A stretch of 54,500 nucleotides of DNA, from contig NZ_SCFM01000034.1 of assembly GCF_004138295.1 (NCBI RefSeq), positions 1 through 54,500 on the forward strand, in the 5' to 3' direction. Source of the stretch: Ectobacillus funiculus. GTDB lineage: Bacteria > Bacillota > Bacilli > Bacillales > Bacillaceae_G. The position numbers and the translations under genes are program-made. The notes under the pieces were generated by a model. That model was not told where the DNA came from. It worked only from the letters and a program-made list of their open reading frames with translations, and did no database searches. Every line of letters starts with the position of its first letter. The stretch's first letter is position 1. This document shows, one piece after another, positions 46,778 to 54,500 of the stretch.

Positions 46778-47377
46778 TTGTCAAAACAAACCTATGTTAG
46801 TATATTGCTAGTTGTGTTTTTTATTTGCTTGGCACTTTCAGCCATTCGTCCGCATGATTATTTCACATGGTTTTTGGAGGTACTACCAGGTATTCTTTTG
46901 ATACTTGTTCTGATAGGAACCTACCGCTCATTTCAGTTTACAAGCATGACGTATACGTTCATATGGCTGCATATGCTTATTTTAATGATTGGCGGACATT
47001 ATACATATGCAGAGGTACCGTTATTCAACTGGATACAACATGAGTGGGGTTTAGATCGGAACTATTATGACCGTCTGGGGCATTTTGCCCAAGGGTTCGT
47101 ACCAGCATTAATGGCAAGAGAAATACTGCGGAGGCATGTCGGTGTTACGAAATACGGTTGGTTGGCCGTGCTTGTTGTTTCGGTTTGCTTAGCATTCAGC
47201 GCTTTTTATGAATTGTTGGAATTTTTGGTTGCTAGGCTGACTGGGACGGCGGCGGAAGCATTTCTTGGTACACAAGGAGATGTGTGGGATACCCAATGGG
47301 ATATGACACTAGCACTCATAGGGGCTATTGCAGCACTGTTTTTTAGCAGAATACAAGATAATGCGATGAAGCAATAG
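46778..47377 (+). CDS. DUF2238 membrane protein (YjdF type)
   Basis: 199 residues, six helices. Family landmarks: the conserved histidine block IGGHYTYAEVPLFNWI, DRLGHFAQGFVPAL, FSAFYELLEFLVA and the acidic FLGTQGDVWDTQWDM. These His/Glu/Asp residues face one side of the membrane and may bind a metal or lipid. Function of the family is unknown. TTG start after GGGGGTG. Followed by two terminator-like hairpins. Confidence 0.88.
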   Translation: MSKQTYVSILLVVFFICLALSAIRPHDYFTWFLEVLPGILLILVLIGTYRSFQFTSMTYTFIWLHMLILMIGGHYTYAEVPLFNWIQHEWGLDRNYYDRLGHFAQGFVPALMAREILRRHVGVTKYGWLAVLVVSVCLAFSAFYELLEFLVARLTGTAAEAFLGTQGDVWDTQWDMTLALIGAIAALFFSRIQDNAMKQ

Positions 47378-47424
47378 AACTAAGCGCAGTTCTTGGGCTG
47401 CTTTTTTTCATCTTCACGCTTAGA

Positions 47425-47462
47425 AAAAAAGCAATTCCCTCACAAAGGAAATTGCTTTTTTG
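47425..47462. terminator. Terminator after the DUF2238 gene
   Basis: AAAGCAATT ... AATTGCTTT stem with A/T runs on both sides. A smaller hairpin with seven T lies at 47384-47409. Confidence 0.8.
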
Positions 47463-47538
47463 CACTTTAAGAAATTTTAGGAATATAGTATAAGAGCAAC
47501 TAGGCCCGTATCTTTGCCAATCGGCGAGTTTTCTTTAC
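47459..47538 (+). repeat. Repeat family A, internally deleted copy
   Basis: Left end TTTGC-ACTTTAAGAAA joined directly to TTTTAGGAATATAGTATAAG, then CCGTATCTTTGCC and AATCGGCGAGTTTTCTTTAC. The palindrome and core are missing. The right end touches the stop codon of the CorC gene. Confidence 0.82.
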
Positions 47539-48833
47539 TATATTCGTTCTACCCTTACTCTCGTGATTCGTCTATTCTGTACCTTCTCCACCTGGAACTG
47601 CACACCATTATATTCGATAGTCGAGACTGTATCCTTATCTGGGATATGGCCAAGCTGACCGATTAGAAATCCGCTTAACGTATCATAATCCTCTGTAGGC
47701 AAATTAATTTTGAGCACATCTTCAACCTCATATAGATTTACTAGACCATGGATTACAAAGGCGTTTTCTCCTAATTTTTTAATCTGCTGTTGCTCTTCTG
47801 GTTCATCGTGCTCATCGAAGATGTTGCCGACGATTTCCTCAATTAAATCTTCAATCGTAATAAGTCCGTATGTTCCGCCATATTCATCGATGACAATTGC
47901 AATATGGACTTTATCCTTCTGCAAATCTCGAAAGGCTTTGTCTGTACTTCTTGACGCCGGAAGAAAGTATGGTTTTCGTAGCACTTCCTGCAGGCTAAAT
48001 TCTCTTTTGCATAGTTTTTCAAGACGTGGAATGACATCTTTTACGTGAAGGATACCAATAATATTATCTAAGCTATTTTCATATATTGGAAACCTGGTAT
48101 ATTTTTCTGTATTCATGATTGTTAGCAGTTCGTCTAATGTAGCTTGCATTGGGATGCCGACGATATTTGTTCTATGCGTCATTAAATCTGAAACTGTTTT
48201 ATTGTTAAACTCAAAGATATTGTTAATCATCATTTTTTCTGTCGGTTGAATGGTGCCCTTTTCTTCACCGACGTCAATCATCATGCGAATTTCCTCTTCG
48301 GTGATTTTTTCCGGCTCCGCATTCGGATCAACGCCGAAAAAGCGGACGATTAGGTTCGTGGAGAATGTTAGTAATTTTACAAATGGGGCCGAGATCTTAG
48401 AGAGTATTGTTAAAGGAATGACAGCAAGCATTGAAATAAGCTCGGCTTTTTGCATGGCCAAACGCTTTGGTACTAGTTCGCCTAACACCAATGTAAAATA
48501 GGAGAGAAACAAGGTGATGATGATAACAGATATTGTTTCGAGAATATTTTTTGGGAGGGGTATGCCGATTTCAACAAGAAGAGCAGATAATTGCTCTGCA
48601 AAGCTTCCTGCGGCAAAGGCACTTGCCATAAATCCAGCAAGGGTAATCCCAATCTGAATTGTTGCCAGGAAGTTGCTCGGCTCACTGAGTAGATTGCGAA
48701 GCATCTTTGCTTTTTTATCACCAGCCTCCGCCATATACTTTACTTTATTATCATTTAAAGAAATAAGGGCGATTTCTGATGCTGCAAAAAACGCGTTGAG
48801 GAAAACCAGTAAAAGCAATATCGCGATTTCCAT
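47538..48833 (-). CDS. HlyC/CorC-family (CNNM-CBS-CorC) membrane protein
   Basis: 431 residues. N-terminal CNNM/DUF21 domain with three to four helices (LLLVFLNAFFAASEIALISL ... FLATIQIGITLAGFMASAFA ... LGELVPKRLAMQKAE), two CBS domains (MTHRTNIVGIPMQATLDELL, GILHVKDVIPRLE) and a C-terminal CorC_HlyC domain (IDEYGGTYGLITIEDLIEEIVGNI). Related proteins take part in magnesium/cobalt export or protection. The ATG follows GGAGGAG. Its stop is contiguous with a family A repeat. Confidence 0.9.
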   Translation of the reverse strand: MEIAILLLLVFLNAFFAASEIALISLNDNKVKYMAEAGDKKAKMLRNLLSEPSNFLATIQIGITLAGFMASAFAAGSFAEQLSALLVEIGIPLPKNILETISVIIITLFLSYFTLVLGELVPKRLAMQKAELISMLAVIPLTILSKISAPFVKLLTFSTNLIVRFFGVDPNAEPEKITEEEIRMMIDVGEEKGTIQPTEKMMINNIFEFNNKTVSDLMTHRTNIVGIPMQATLDELLTIMNTEKYTRFPIYENSLDNIIGILHVKDVIPRLEKLCKREFSLQEVLRKPYFLPASRSTDKAFRDLQKDKVHIAIVIDEYGGTYGLITIEDLIEEIVGNIFDEHDEPEEQQQIKKLGENAFVIHGLVNLYEVEDVLKINLPTEDYDTLSGFLIGQLGHIPDKDTVSTIEYNGVQFQVEKVQNRRITRVRVERI

Positions 48834-49010
48834 AGGTGGCGAATCTCCTCCAAACCATTTTCCTTCATTATACCATTACAAGGAATAGGAGAGTATTTGA
48901 AAAAAAGGAAATATTAGCTTTGCGGGAATATAAATAATGTTTATTTGTAGTTTTTAGCTGGACTGTATAATACTCTCCCTATAGTTTATTTCGAAATCTT
49001 ATCCATGTTT
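48834..49010 (-). other. Intergenic region upstream of the CorC gene
   Basis: Contains GGTATAATG (minus strand, near 48868-48876) as a probable -10 of the CorC gene. No other feature seen. Confidence 0.4.
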
Positions 49011-49050
49011 AATGGAATGGGCTTGGTCAAAAGACCAAGCCCATTTCATT
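49011..49050 (-). terminator. uppP terminator
   Basis: ATGGGCTTGGTC / GACCAAGCCCAT stem with an AAAA loop, starting at the uppP stop codon. Confidence 0.85.
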
Positions 49051-49882
49051 AAAAGTAAACAATATAGATAAGAACCGCTAAAACAATTCGATAAATTGCA
49101 AATGGCATGAGTTTGATTTTGTTGATTAGCTTCAGGAAGAAGCGCATGGAGATTAGCGCGAATATAAAGGCGCTGAGAAAGCCTGCGATAAAAAACGGCA
49201 ATGCATCCATTGTGAAGTACTGCCAATTTTTCAATAAGGATAGAAGGCTTGCACCACACATAATAGGAACTGCCATAATAAAGGTGAAATCAGCAGCTGC
49301 TCGGTGACTCATTCCGAGCAAAACACCTCCTGAAATTGTTGAGCCTGATCGAGAGAAGCCCGGCCACAAGGAGAGACATTGAAACAGTCCCACTGCGAAT
49401 GCTTGCTTGTAGGTAATTTGGTCAACAGTCTGAACTTTTGGTTCCTTTCCTCCCAAGCGATCGGCAACAATCATAAAGATAGCACCGAGCACTAAACCGA
49501 TTAAAACAGTAGCAGTTGAAAATAAGTATTCATCAATATAGTCTTCCAGTAATACCCCTAAAACACCAGCGGGAATTAAACCTACAAGAACTTGTGTAAG
49601 CCTAAGGCGCTGCGGCTGGTGAACATTGGTACCTTTATGTCGGCGGCCTAATCCTAATAGCTCAATGAAGCGGTCTCTAAAGATAACTACAACAGCTAAA
49701 ATCGAACCGAGCTGAATAACAACCTTAAACGTATTTGCAACATACTTTGTTAGAAATTGTTCGGATTGCAGCCACATATCGTCGACGATTACCATATGGC
49801 CAGTTGATGAAACAGGCGCAAATTCTGTTAATCCTTCTACAATTCCTAAAATGATAGCTTTTAAAATCGTAAGAAAATCCAT
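49049..49882 (-). CDS. uppP: Undecaprenyl-diphosphate phosphatase
   Basis: 277 residues, BacA/UppP family with about eight helices. Catalytic motifs: EGLTEFAPVSSTGHMVIVDD (E-rich and SSTGH motif) and LWPGFSRSGSTISGG (PGxSRSGxT motif). It recycles undecaprenyl pyrophosphate for cell-wall synthesis and gives bacitracin tolerance. ATG 49882 is 11 nt after AAGGGG; an in-frame TTG at 49891 is too near that site. Monocistronic. Many Bacillaceae have two or more uppP genes, so this may not be the only one. Confidence 0.94.
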   Translation of the reverse strand: MDFLTILKAIILGIVEGLTEFAPVSSTGHMVIVDDMWLQSEQFLTKYVANTFKVVIQLGSILAVVVIFRDRFIELLGLGRRHKGTNVHQPQRLRLTQVLVGLIPAGVLGVLLEDYIDEYLFSTATVLIGLVLGAIFMIVADRLGGKEPKVQTVDQITYKQAFAVGLFQCLSLWPGFSRSGSTISGGVLLGMSHRAAADFTFIMAVPIMCGASLLSLLKNWQYFTMDALPFFIAGFLSAFIFALISMRFFLKLINKIKLMPFAIYRIVLAVLIYIVYF

Positions 49883-49891
49883 TGTGTTCAA

Positions 49892-50036
49892 CTACCCCTT
49901 AGTTCATTATTCGTACTTAGATAAAGCTCGTACGTCATGGCAACAAATGAAGAGATATAAGGAAATGTGCATATAAAAAGCTAATAAACGCAACTATGCA
50001 GCACATCGGGAGATTTTATAAGCTGCCTAGTTGTTT
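49892..50036. other. uppP upstream region
   Basis: Gene-free, AT-rich. It must hold the uppP promoter (not clearly readable). The rest of 49892-50567 consists of two repeat copies, a terminator and about 200 bp of AT-rich sequence without ORFs. Confidence 0.4.
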
Positions 50037-50162
50037 TTTGCACTGCAAGAAAGTATAAATTTCCAGCTGGAAGCTAATTCGACGTAGTCGGAACTGCTAG
50101 AAATACAGTGTAAGTGAAACTACGCCTTTGTCTTCGCCTGCCAGTTGGCAAGTTTTCTTTAT
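50037..50162 (+). repeat. Repeat family A, near-full copy
   Basis: TTTGC-ACTGCAAGAAAG, TTTCCAGCTGGAAG, AATTCGACGTAGTCGGAACT, CCTTTGTCTTCGCC, GCCAGTTGGCAAGTTTTC, flank TTTAT. The stretch between TCTTCGCC and the last hairpin is shortened by about 10 bp. Confidence 0.88.
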
Positions 50163-50358
50163 CTTTCAGCATCCCAAATTTCTTCCTTCATAAGGCACCT
50201 ATTGTATTGTATCAAATATTGGCAAAAAGCCAATCGAATTCTAGATTTGTATTTTAATTTTTACAATTCCATATGAATTCCATTTCTTATGTTGAATATT
50301 CATCTGGTTAGATTTTAATGGTGTCTATAACAATAAAGTGCAGGAAAAAGTTGAGCAA

Positions 50359-50470
50359 TACGAAGAAAACTCGCAGATTGACGAGTCCTGCTCATATATT
50401 TTATTCCTAAAATTTCCAAACATGTCGAATTGTCTTCCAGCTAGAAATCGATGCTTCTTTAAAGTGTAAA
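50359..50470 (-). repeat. Repeat family A, internally shortened copy
   Basis: Inverted: GAAAACTCGCAGATTGACGAG, TTTTATTCCTAAAATTTCC, ATGTCGAATT, CTTCCAGCTAGAAA, CTTCTTTAAAGTGTAAA. The TCTTCGCC block is missing. Confidence 0.82.
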
Positions 50471-50476
50471 ACAGAA

Positions 50477-50500
50477 AAAGCCGCTGGATGCGGCTTAATT
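50477..50500 (-). terminator. Amino-acid permease terminator
   Basis: AAGCCGC-atcca-GCGGCTT on the minus strand, followed by TTTTTC. Confidence 0.8.
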
Positions 50501-50567
50501 TAGAAAAGAATGTCCTCTTCTTCAAGCGAAGGCTGTCATCCTGTGGAGAGGCCTAAACAGTTTCTAT

Positions 50568-51896
50568 TTATTTCTTTCTCCCGATCAAAACGGATAAGAG
50601 GGATAAAAGAACTAGAATACTGATGCATATACCAGAGTTAATAATATTTCCCGTGAACAAGAAAAAGAAAAAAATGGTAGCTAAGGCTACTGCTGCAAAT
50701 AATGTGCTATATGGAAACAGCCATAAGCGAAAATACGGGGTGCTAGGATATTGCTTGCGCAGTTTCAATTGAGCAAGGCAGATGCTGGTCCAAATAAACA
50801 AAATCGTAAAGCCTGGAATAGACATTAAATATGAAAAAACATGCTCTGGTGTAAGATAAGCGATAAAAGAACCAATAAGTAAAGCAATACCGCTGACGAT
50901 AATTCCCCAAATAGGAACACCGCGCTTCGTTACAAAAGAGAATAAAGCGGGCGCTTCTTGATTCTGCGCTAGGGAGTACAACACGCGAGATGTAGCGTAC
51001 ATTCCTGAATTTGCAGCAGATAGCAAGGCAGTCAATAATACAAAGTTCATAATATGAGCAACGCCCTGTAGTCCGGTCGCAGAGAAAACCTGAACGAAAG
51101 GGCTGCCTTGCGTTCCGATTTCATTCCAAGGGATGAGCCCGCAAATAACCAGAATAGGAAGTGTATAAAACAAAATCACGCGGAACATAGTGCCCTTGAT
51201 GACCTTCGGAAGCGTTTGTTCCATATGTTTCATTTCTGTTACAGTTAATCCAATTAATTCAGAACCTCCAAAGGAGAAAACTACGATTAAGAGAGCTGCA
51301 AAAACACCTCCCCATCCCTTTGGAAGGAAGCCGCCGTGACTTATGTAGTTCCCAAAATATACAGCCTCTTGATTTGGGAAGAGCCCAAATAATAGAGCAG
51401 CCCCGATGACAATAAATAATATGAGCGTGATGATCTTAATCCCTGCAAGCCAAAACTCTATCTCTCCGTACATTTTGACGCTGATTAAATTAACTGACAG
51501 AATGAGTATGGTACATATTAAACTGAGCAGCCATAATGGAGCTGCTGGGAGCCAGTATTGCAAAAAGCTTGCCGCCGCCAATACTTCGACAATAATAACC
51601 AAAATCCAGTTTACCCAATAGAGCCAACCGACGACGAAGGAAAAGCGAGAACCAAAAGCCTTTTGGATCATTCCTTGAATATTTAAACCTGGATAAGCAA
51701 TTGCCATTTCCGCTAAAGCGGTCATAACAATCAAAAGCAGAAAACCTGTAAACAAATATGAAACAATAATGCCGGGGCCGGCGGCTGAAATGGTATCCGA
51801 GCTTCCTTTAAAAATACCAGTTCCAATCATCCCGCCCATTGCCATAAGCTGGACGTGGCGAGGCTGCAGCCCACGTTGTAAACTATTTTTTTTCAT
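50568..51896 (-). CDS. APC-superfamily amino acid permease (AAT type)
   Basis: 442 residues, 12 helices. N-terminal signature QLMAMGGMIGTGIFKGSSDTI, then AGPGIIVSYLFTGFLLLIV and YPGLNIQGMIQKAFG, VFSFGGSELIGLTVTEMKHM and the later ANSGMYATSRVLYSLAQNQEAP. Related to YvbW/AapA/RocE-like permeases that take up amino acids with protons. ATG 51896 follows AAAGGTGG; an in-frame GTG at 51908 overlaps that site. A SigA promoter 150 nt upstream and a folded leader suggest regulation by RNA structure. The amino acid is not identifiable. Confidence 0.9.
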   Translation of the reverse strand: MKKNSLQRGLQPRHVQLMAMGGMIGTGIFKGSSDTISAAGPGIIVSYLFTGFLLLIVMTALAEMAIAYPGLNIQGMIQKAFGSRFSFVVGWLYWVNWILVIIVEVLAAASFLQYWLPAAPLWLLSLICTILILSVNLISVKMYGEIEFWLAGIKIITLILFIVIGAALLFGLFPNQEAVYFGNYISHGGFLPKGWGGVFAALLIVVFSFGGSELIGLTVTEMKHMEQTLPKVIKGTMFRVILFYTLPILVICGLIPWNEIGTQGSPFVQVFSATGLQGVAHIMNFVLLTALLSAANSGMYATSRVLYSLAQNQEAPALFSFVTKRGVPIWGIIVSGIALLIGSFIAYLTPEHVFSYLMSIPGFTILFIWTSICLAQLKLRKQYPSTPYFRLWLFPYSTLFAAVALATIFFFFLFTGNIINSGICISILVLLSLLSVLIGRKK

Positions 51897-52043
51897 GTAA
51901 AATTCCACCTTTTATAGTAATGACAATTGAAAAATCCCCACTGATAACAGCAGGGACGAAAAAACTTTACGGCACTACCTGAAGTAGGAATAAAAGCTCA
52001 TATTTTAGTGCTTTTACTATAATTTATTCTGCTATAATGTCCG
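51897..52043 (-). promoter_or_regulatory. Structured 5' leader of the amino-acid permease gene
   Basis: On the minus strand, ATAGTAA (52020-52014) can pair with TTACTAT (51921-51915), closing a domain of about 105 nt. Inside, GCACTA can pair with TAGTGC; TAAAAGC/GCTTTTA and CTAC-ttca-GGTAG give alternative or nested helices. Last comes TCCCTGCTG-ttat-CAGTGGGGA with an ATTTTT tail, a terminator-like hairpin. The ribosome site follows. This is the plan of an attenuated or riboswitch-type leader, but it matches no T-box (no GGTGGnACCGCG) or other class I recognise. Confidence 0.5.
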
Positions 52044-52049
52044 ATTTTG

Positions 52050-52079
52050 ATTATAAGGATAGGGTTGGAAGATTGTCAA
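52050..52079 (-). promoter_or_regulatory. Promoter of the amino-acid permease gene
   Basis: TTGACA (52079-52074), 18-bp spacer, TATAAT (52055-52050) on the minus strand. Start near 52043. Confidence 0.8.
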
Positions 52080-52424
52080 GGGTGTGCATTTCTTCTTTTG
52101 GCAGTGATGTGTAGAAAAACGCAAGGTAGAAAACGTGGGGGATGTTGTATAAAACAGACCACTCCATCTTTCATCCGTTCCCGCGTTTGATACATCCTAT
52201 AACCTTATCTGAACACCTACTCATGGTATAGAACACAATCTTAAGTGCAATGTACAAAATCTTTTGTCCCGAACATGCTCTTTTCATTTGAAGAAACTAT
52301 TCTATACAGTACAGAGAAAAGAAATATTATATTGCTTCGTAAAATTGCAATAATGTTTTCTAAAATGTACTGTTTCTGTATATAATATACCACTATCCTG
52401 TGTTCAGCGTGAGGGGGGTTCTTC
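52080..52424. other. Intergenic region between divergent genes
   Basis: No gene found. GTATATAATATAC (52378-52390) contains a likely -10 for the rightward gene. AAACGTGGGG near 52132 and TCCCGCGTTT near 52189 could pair weakly. Confidence 0.35.
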
Positions 52425-53087
52425 TTGAGCATAACAGCCTTGTGCGGCAAACAAGTTGATGTAATCATATCGGCAAATGCCTTTTTTCAAGGAATATTGA
52501 TTGAGACCGGGAAAGATATTCTTGTATTGTTTGATGGACAAAGATTTGTATATATCCCTTTGTTGCATGTCCATCGGGTGAATCTTAGCCCAGTTATAAA
52601 TGATGAGCTTAGTAACCCTACTGAAATTTCTTTAGCAAAAGATGTAGAAGCCATTTCGTATCGTACCATTTTAACAAATGCAAAAGGACTGTTTACTGAA
52701 ATTTATGTGACAGGCAATATATCATTACACGGATATGTTATGAGCGTTCGCAGTGATTATTTTGCTTTTTACTCTCCTGTTTACAAAACGATGCTGATTT
52801 CCTTACAGCATCTAAAATGGCTGATTCCTTATAATCTAAAAACGCCTCCGTATACTTTAAGCACTGAAAAGCTTCCTGTCATTCCAGCAGCTGCCCCATT
52901 GCTTCGATCATTCGAGGAACAAGTAAAAAAATGGGAAGGAGAGCTTGTAGTGTTTGATATAGGAGAGGATCCAGCGAAGATCGGGTTGGTAAAGAAAGTG
53001 AGGGATTCTATTATTGAGCTTGTCATTGCAGGCGGCGAAACAGTGTATTTAAAACTTTCTCATATCAAGTCTGCTCATGTACCGTAA
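52425..53087 (+). CDS. Protein with three similar small-barrel units, function unknown
   Basis: 220 residues. TTG start after GAGGGGGG. Three units of about 55-60 residues end alike: ...FVYIPLLHVHRVNLSP, ...TMLISLQHLKWLIPY, ...VYLKLSHIKSAHVP. Each reads as a beta-strand-rich SH3/Sm-like barrel with a final [IL]-x-L-x-H-[IVL] strand. Similar repeats occur in DUF2642-type Bacillus proteins linked to spore coats, but I am not certain of the family. No signal peptide or membrane helix. Monocistronic, followed by a very long hairpin. Confidence 0.6.
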   Translation: MSITALCGKQVDVIISANAFFQGILIETGKDILVLFDGQRFVYIPLLHVHRVNLSPVINDELSNPTEISLAKDVEAISYRTILTNAKGLFTEIYVTGNISLHGYVMSVRSDYFAFYSPVYKTMLISLQHLKWLIPYNLKTPPYTLSTEKLPVIPAAAPLLRSFEEQVKKWEGELVVFDIGEDPAKIGLVKKVRDSIIELVIAGGETVYLKLSHIKSAHVP

Positions 53088-53136
53088 TATACACAGAGGA
53101 GCAGATCAGGCTGAATAATGGTTTAAAGAATGTGAA

Positions 53137-53195
53137 CTGTGCATACACATAAATGCTCTGGGATCAATTCTCAGAGCATTTATGTGTATGCGCAG
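53137..53195 (+). terminator. 24-bp hairpin, probable terminator
   Basis: Arms 53137-53160 and 53172-53195 pair over 24 positions (one G-T pair; the inner 20 are perfect, e.g. ACATAAATGCTCTG / CAGAGCATTTATGT) with an 11-nt loop. It is followed by TCTTTTAG, a weak T run. The remaining gap to 53502 has no gene. Confidence 0.6.
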
Positions 53196-53502
53196 TCTTT
53201 TAGCTAATGGCAATCCAACTAAAGAGTGAATTGAGGAAACTCTTAGATTGACCGTGCGATATGGAAAAGCATATTTTCATGCGTACAGAGGGCCTGCTCA
53301 TAACAGGAAGACCTTTATATAATCTGCAAACACCTATACCATCCTGTAATAAAGCATAGAGGACAAGCGTACATCTTGAGCGCCTATTAGGTCTATTGTC
53401 TATCTCTGTTTTCGTAGATTTGCATATATTATAGTATGATAAGAATCAGACAAGCAAATACTAAGTGATTTGCGATTCCAAAAAGGAAGAGATAATATAA
53501 CA

Positions 53503-54500
53503 ATGGATATTCATATCATAATTTCAGTACTCGTATTCCTTATGACAACAATAGTGATATTCTGGAGACCAAGGGGAATGAGCGAAGCTTGGCCGGCTGC
53601 AATTGGTGCAACCATTATTCTATTAACAGGCGTTGTATCCCGTGCTGATATTCTAGACATTCTACAAAAAATTGGCGGCGCTTCAATTACGATTATCTCA
53701 ACGATTGTTATGGCAGTTATACTGGAAAGCTTCGGCTTTTTCCACTGGTCAGCAGCACGACTTGCAAGTGCAGCAAAAGGTTCGGGATACCGTTTGTATT
53801 GGTACATTCAGCTACTGTGCTTTTTGATGACACTTTTGTTTAATAATGATGGCAGTATCTTAATTACCACTCCCATTTTAATTTTACTCCTCAAAAATCT
53901 TCAACTCAAACCACACCATCAAATTCCATATCTTTTAACTGGCGCTTTAATTGCCACAGCTTCAAGCACCCCTATTGGTGTAAGTAATATCGTGAACTTA
54001 ATCGCATTGAAGATTCTTCATATGACACTTTATATGCAGACAGCAATGATGTTTATTCCAACAGCGTTGGGCCTGCTATTTATGTCCTGGCTAATGTATA
54101 TATTGGTAAAACGAAAGCTTCCTAAGCGATTGCCAAACTCAGCGTATGACATTGAACAAATGTTTTTCACGAAAAACTTTCATCCGTTAAAAGGACATCT
54201 TGTAGTTGAAACCAAACGGCAGCGTACAAAATTTATGTTAAAGATTTTACTCTTTGTTTTTCTCATGCGCAGCTCCCTTTTTATAGCATCATTTTTCTCA
54301 ATCCCAATTGAATTTGTGGCGGTACTTGGCTCCCTCATTTTGCTTATATGGAGATGGTATTACCTACGTACAAAACCTATTGATATCTTGAAAAAAACTC
54401 CTTGGCATATCTTCATTTTTGCTTTTTCCATGTATGTGCTCATTTATGGTCTGCATAACTCGGGACTAACAGAACTTCTAGTGAAAATGTGCGAACCGAT
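53503..54500 (+). CDS. ArsB/NhaD-type ion transporter, 3' end beyond window
   Basis: At least 332 residues, cut by the window edge. ATG 53503 follows AAGGAAGAG. Repeated helices and landmarks LVFLMTTIVIFWRPRGMSEA, AAIGATIILLTGVVS, LLFNNDGSILITTPILILLL and GALIATASSTPIGVSNIVNL fit the ArsB-type arsenite pump / ion transporter superfamily (usual size about 430). ArsB exports arsenite, but close Bacillus relatives annotated ArsB or YdfA are mostly untested. No arsR or arsC is visible upstream; downstream genes are out of view. Confidence 0.82.
   Translation, partial: MDIHIIISVLVFLMTTIVIFWRPRGMSEAWPAAIGATIILLTGVVSRADILDILQKIGGASITIISTIVMAVILESFGFFHWSAARLASAAKGSGYRLYWYIQLLCFLMTLLFNNDGSILITTPILILLLKNLQLKPHHQIPYLLTGALIATASSTPIGVSNIVNLIALKILHMTLYMQTAMMFIPTALGLLFMSWLMYILVKRKLPKRLPNSAYDIEQMFFTKNFHPLKGHLVVETKRQRTKFMLKILLFVFLMRSSLFIASFFSIPIEFVAVLGSLILLIWRWYYLRTKPIDILKKTPWHIFIFAFSMYVLIYGLHNSGLTELLVKMCEP

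Noticed and set aside
846-50470. The dispersed repeats as a CRISPR array
   Set aside because: Copies are about 135 bp, kilobases apart, in both orientations, with no regular spacers and no cas genes.
51897-52043. T-box leader for the amino-acid permease
   Set aside because: No GGTGGNACCGCG antiterminator signature or specifier loop could be found; kept only as a leader of unknown class.

Overview
The window reads as chromosome of an endospore-forming Bacillaceae, probably a Bacillus relative. The signs are a Bacillus-type 5S rRNA end, three GerPA/GerPF-family spore proteins, a CwlJ-type cortex hydrolase, a YidC2-type insertase, strong GGAGG ribosome sites with many GTG/TTG starts, CcpA-like cre boxes and moderate-to-low GC. 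No prophage, complete IS, CRISPR array or tRNA was seen.

Layout. 1-2250: end of an rRNA operon, a 5'-truncated oxidoreductase remnant and a ring-cleaving dioxygenase. 2.3-6.8 kb: split chromate transporter, ROK regulator, RHH regulator with palindromic operators, Bcr/CflA efflux pump. 6.9-10.1 kb: two GerP-like spore genes, a 37-aa ORF with XdhC- and MocA-type genes, and an unrecognised two-gene membrane operon. 10.4-26.6 kb: an L-rhamnose region (rhaEW, AraC regulator, rhaB, rhaA, rhaR, MFS permease, ASRT-fold protein, sugar-binding lipoprotein with a YesM/YesN pair, and a deleted relic of a second aldolase, rhaD). It is interrupted by a small membrane ORF and yidC2. 26.9-35.4 kb: an MFS pseudogene with a repeat inserted in it, a DHA2 pump, an SDR, divergent cwlJ/gerP-like genes, a secreted protein, and a TetR/ABC-2 operon. 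35.8-46.4 kb: cardiolipin synthase, an HPP-like protein, a malate module (sensor kinase, regulator, 2-HCT symporter, malic enzyme), TauE, azoreductase/MarR, Mn-catalase. 46.8-54.5 kb: DUF2238, CorC/HlyC, UppP, an amino-acid permease behind a structured leader, a triple-barrel protein and the start of an ArsB-type transporter.

How the genes work together. RhaA and RhaB convert L-rhamnose to rhamnulose-1-phosphate. The bifunctional RhaEW cleaves it and oxidises the lactaldehyde. A 14-base box (CAAACATAAACAAA and close variants) lies before rhaEW, rhaB, rhaR and the rhaD relic, and is the likely RhaR operator. The malate genes form a sense-import-decarboxylate module.

Most striking points. (1) A 94-codon single-TM ORF sits 24 nt before yidC2. 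It ends in an acidic patch, and its last codons form a hairpin that hides the yidC2 Shine-Dalgarno. This is the architecture of B. subtilis MifM/YidC2 translation-arrest control. (2) At least 19 copies or fragments of a ~135-bp repeat are scattered through the intergenic regions. One sits inside the MFS pseudogene with 5-bp direct repeats, and removing it keeps the frame. (3) An ASRT-family sugar-binding-fold protein lies in the rhamnose locus. (4) The rhaD relic shows replacement of one rhamnose aldolase route by another.
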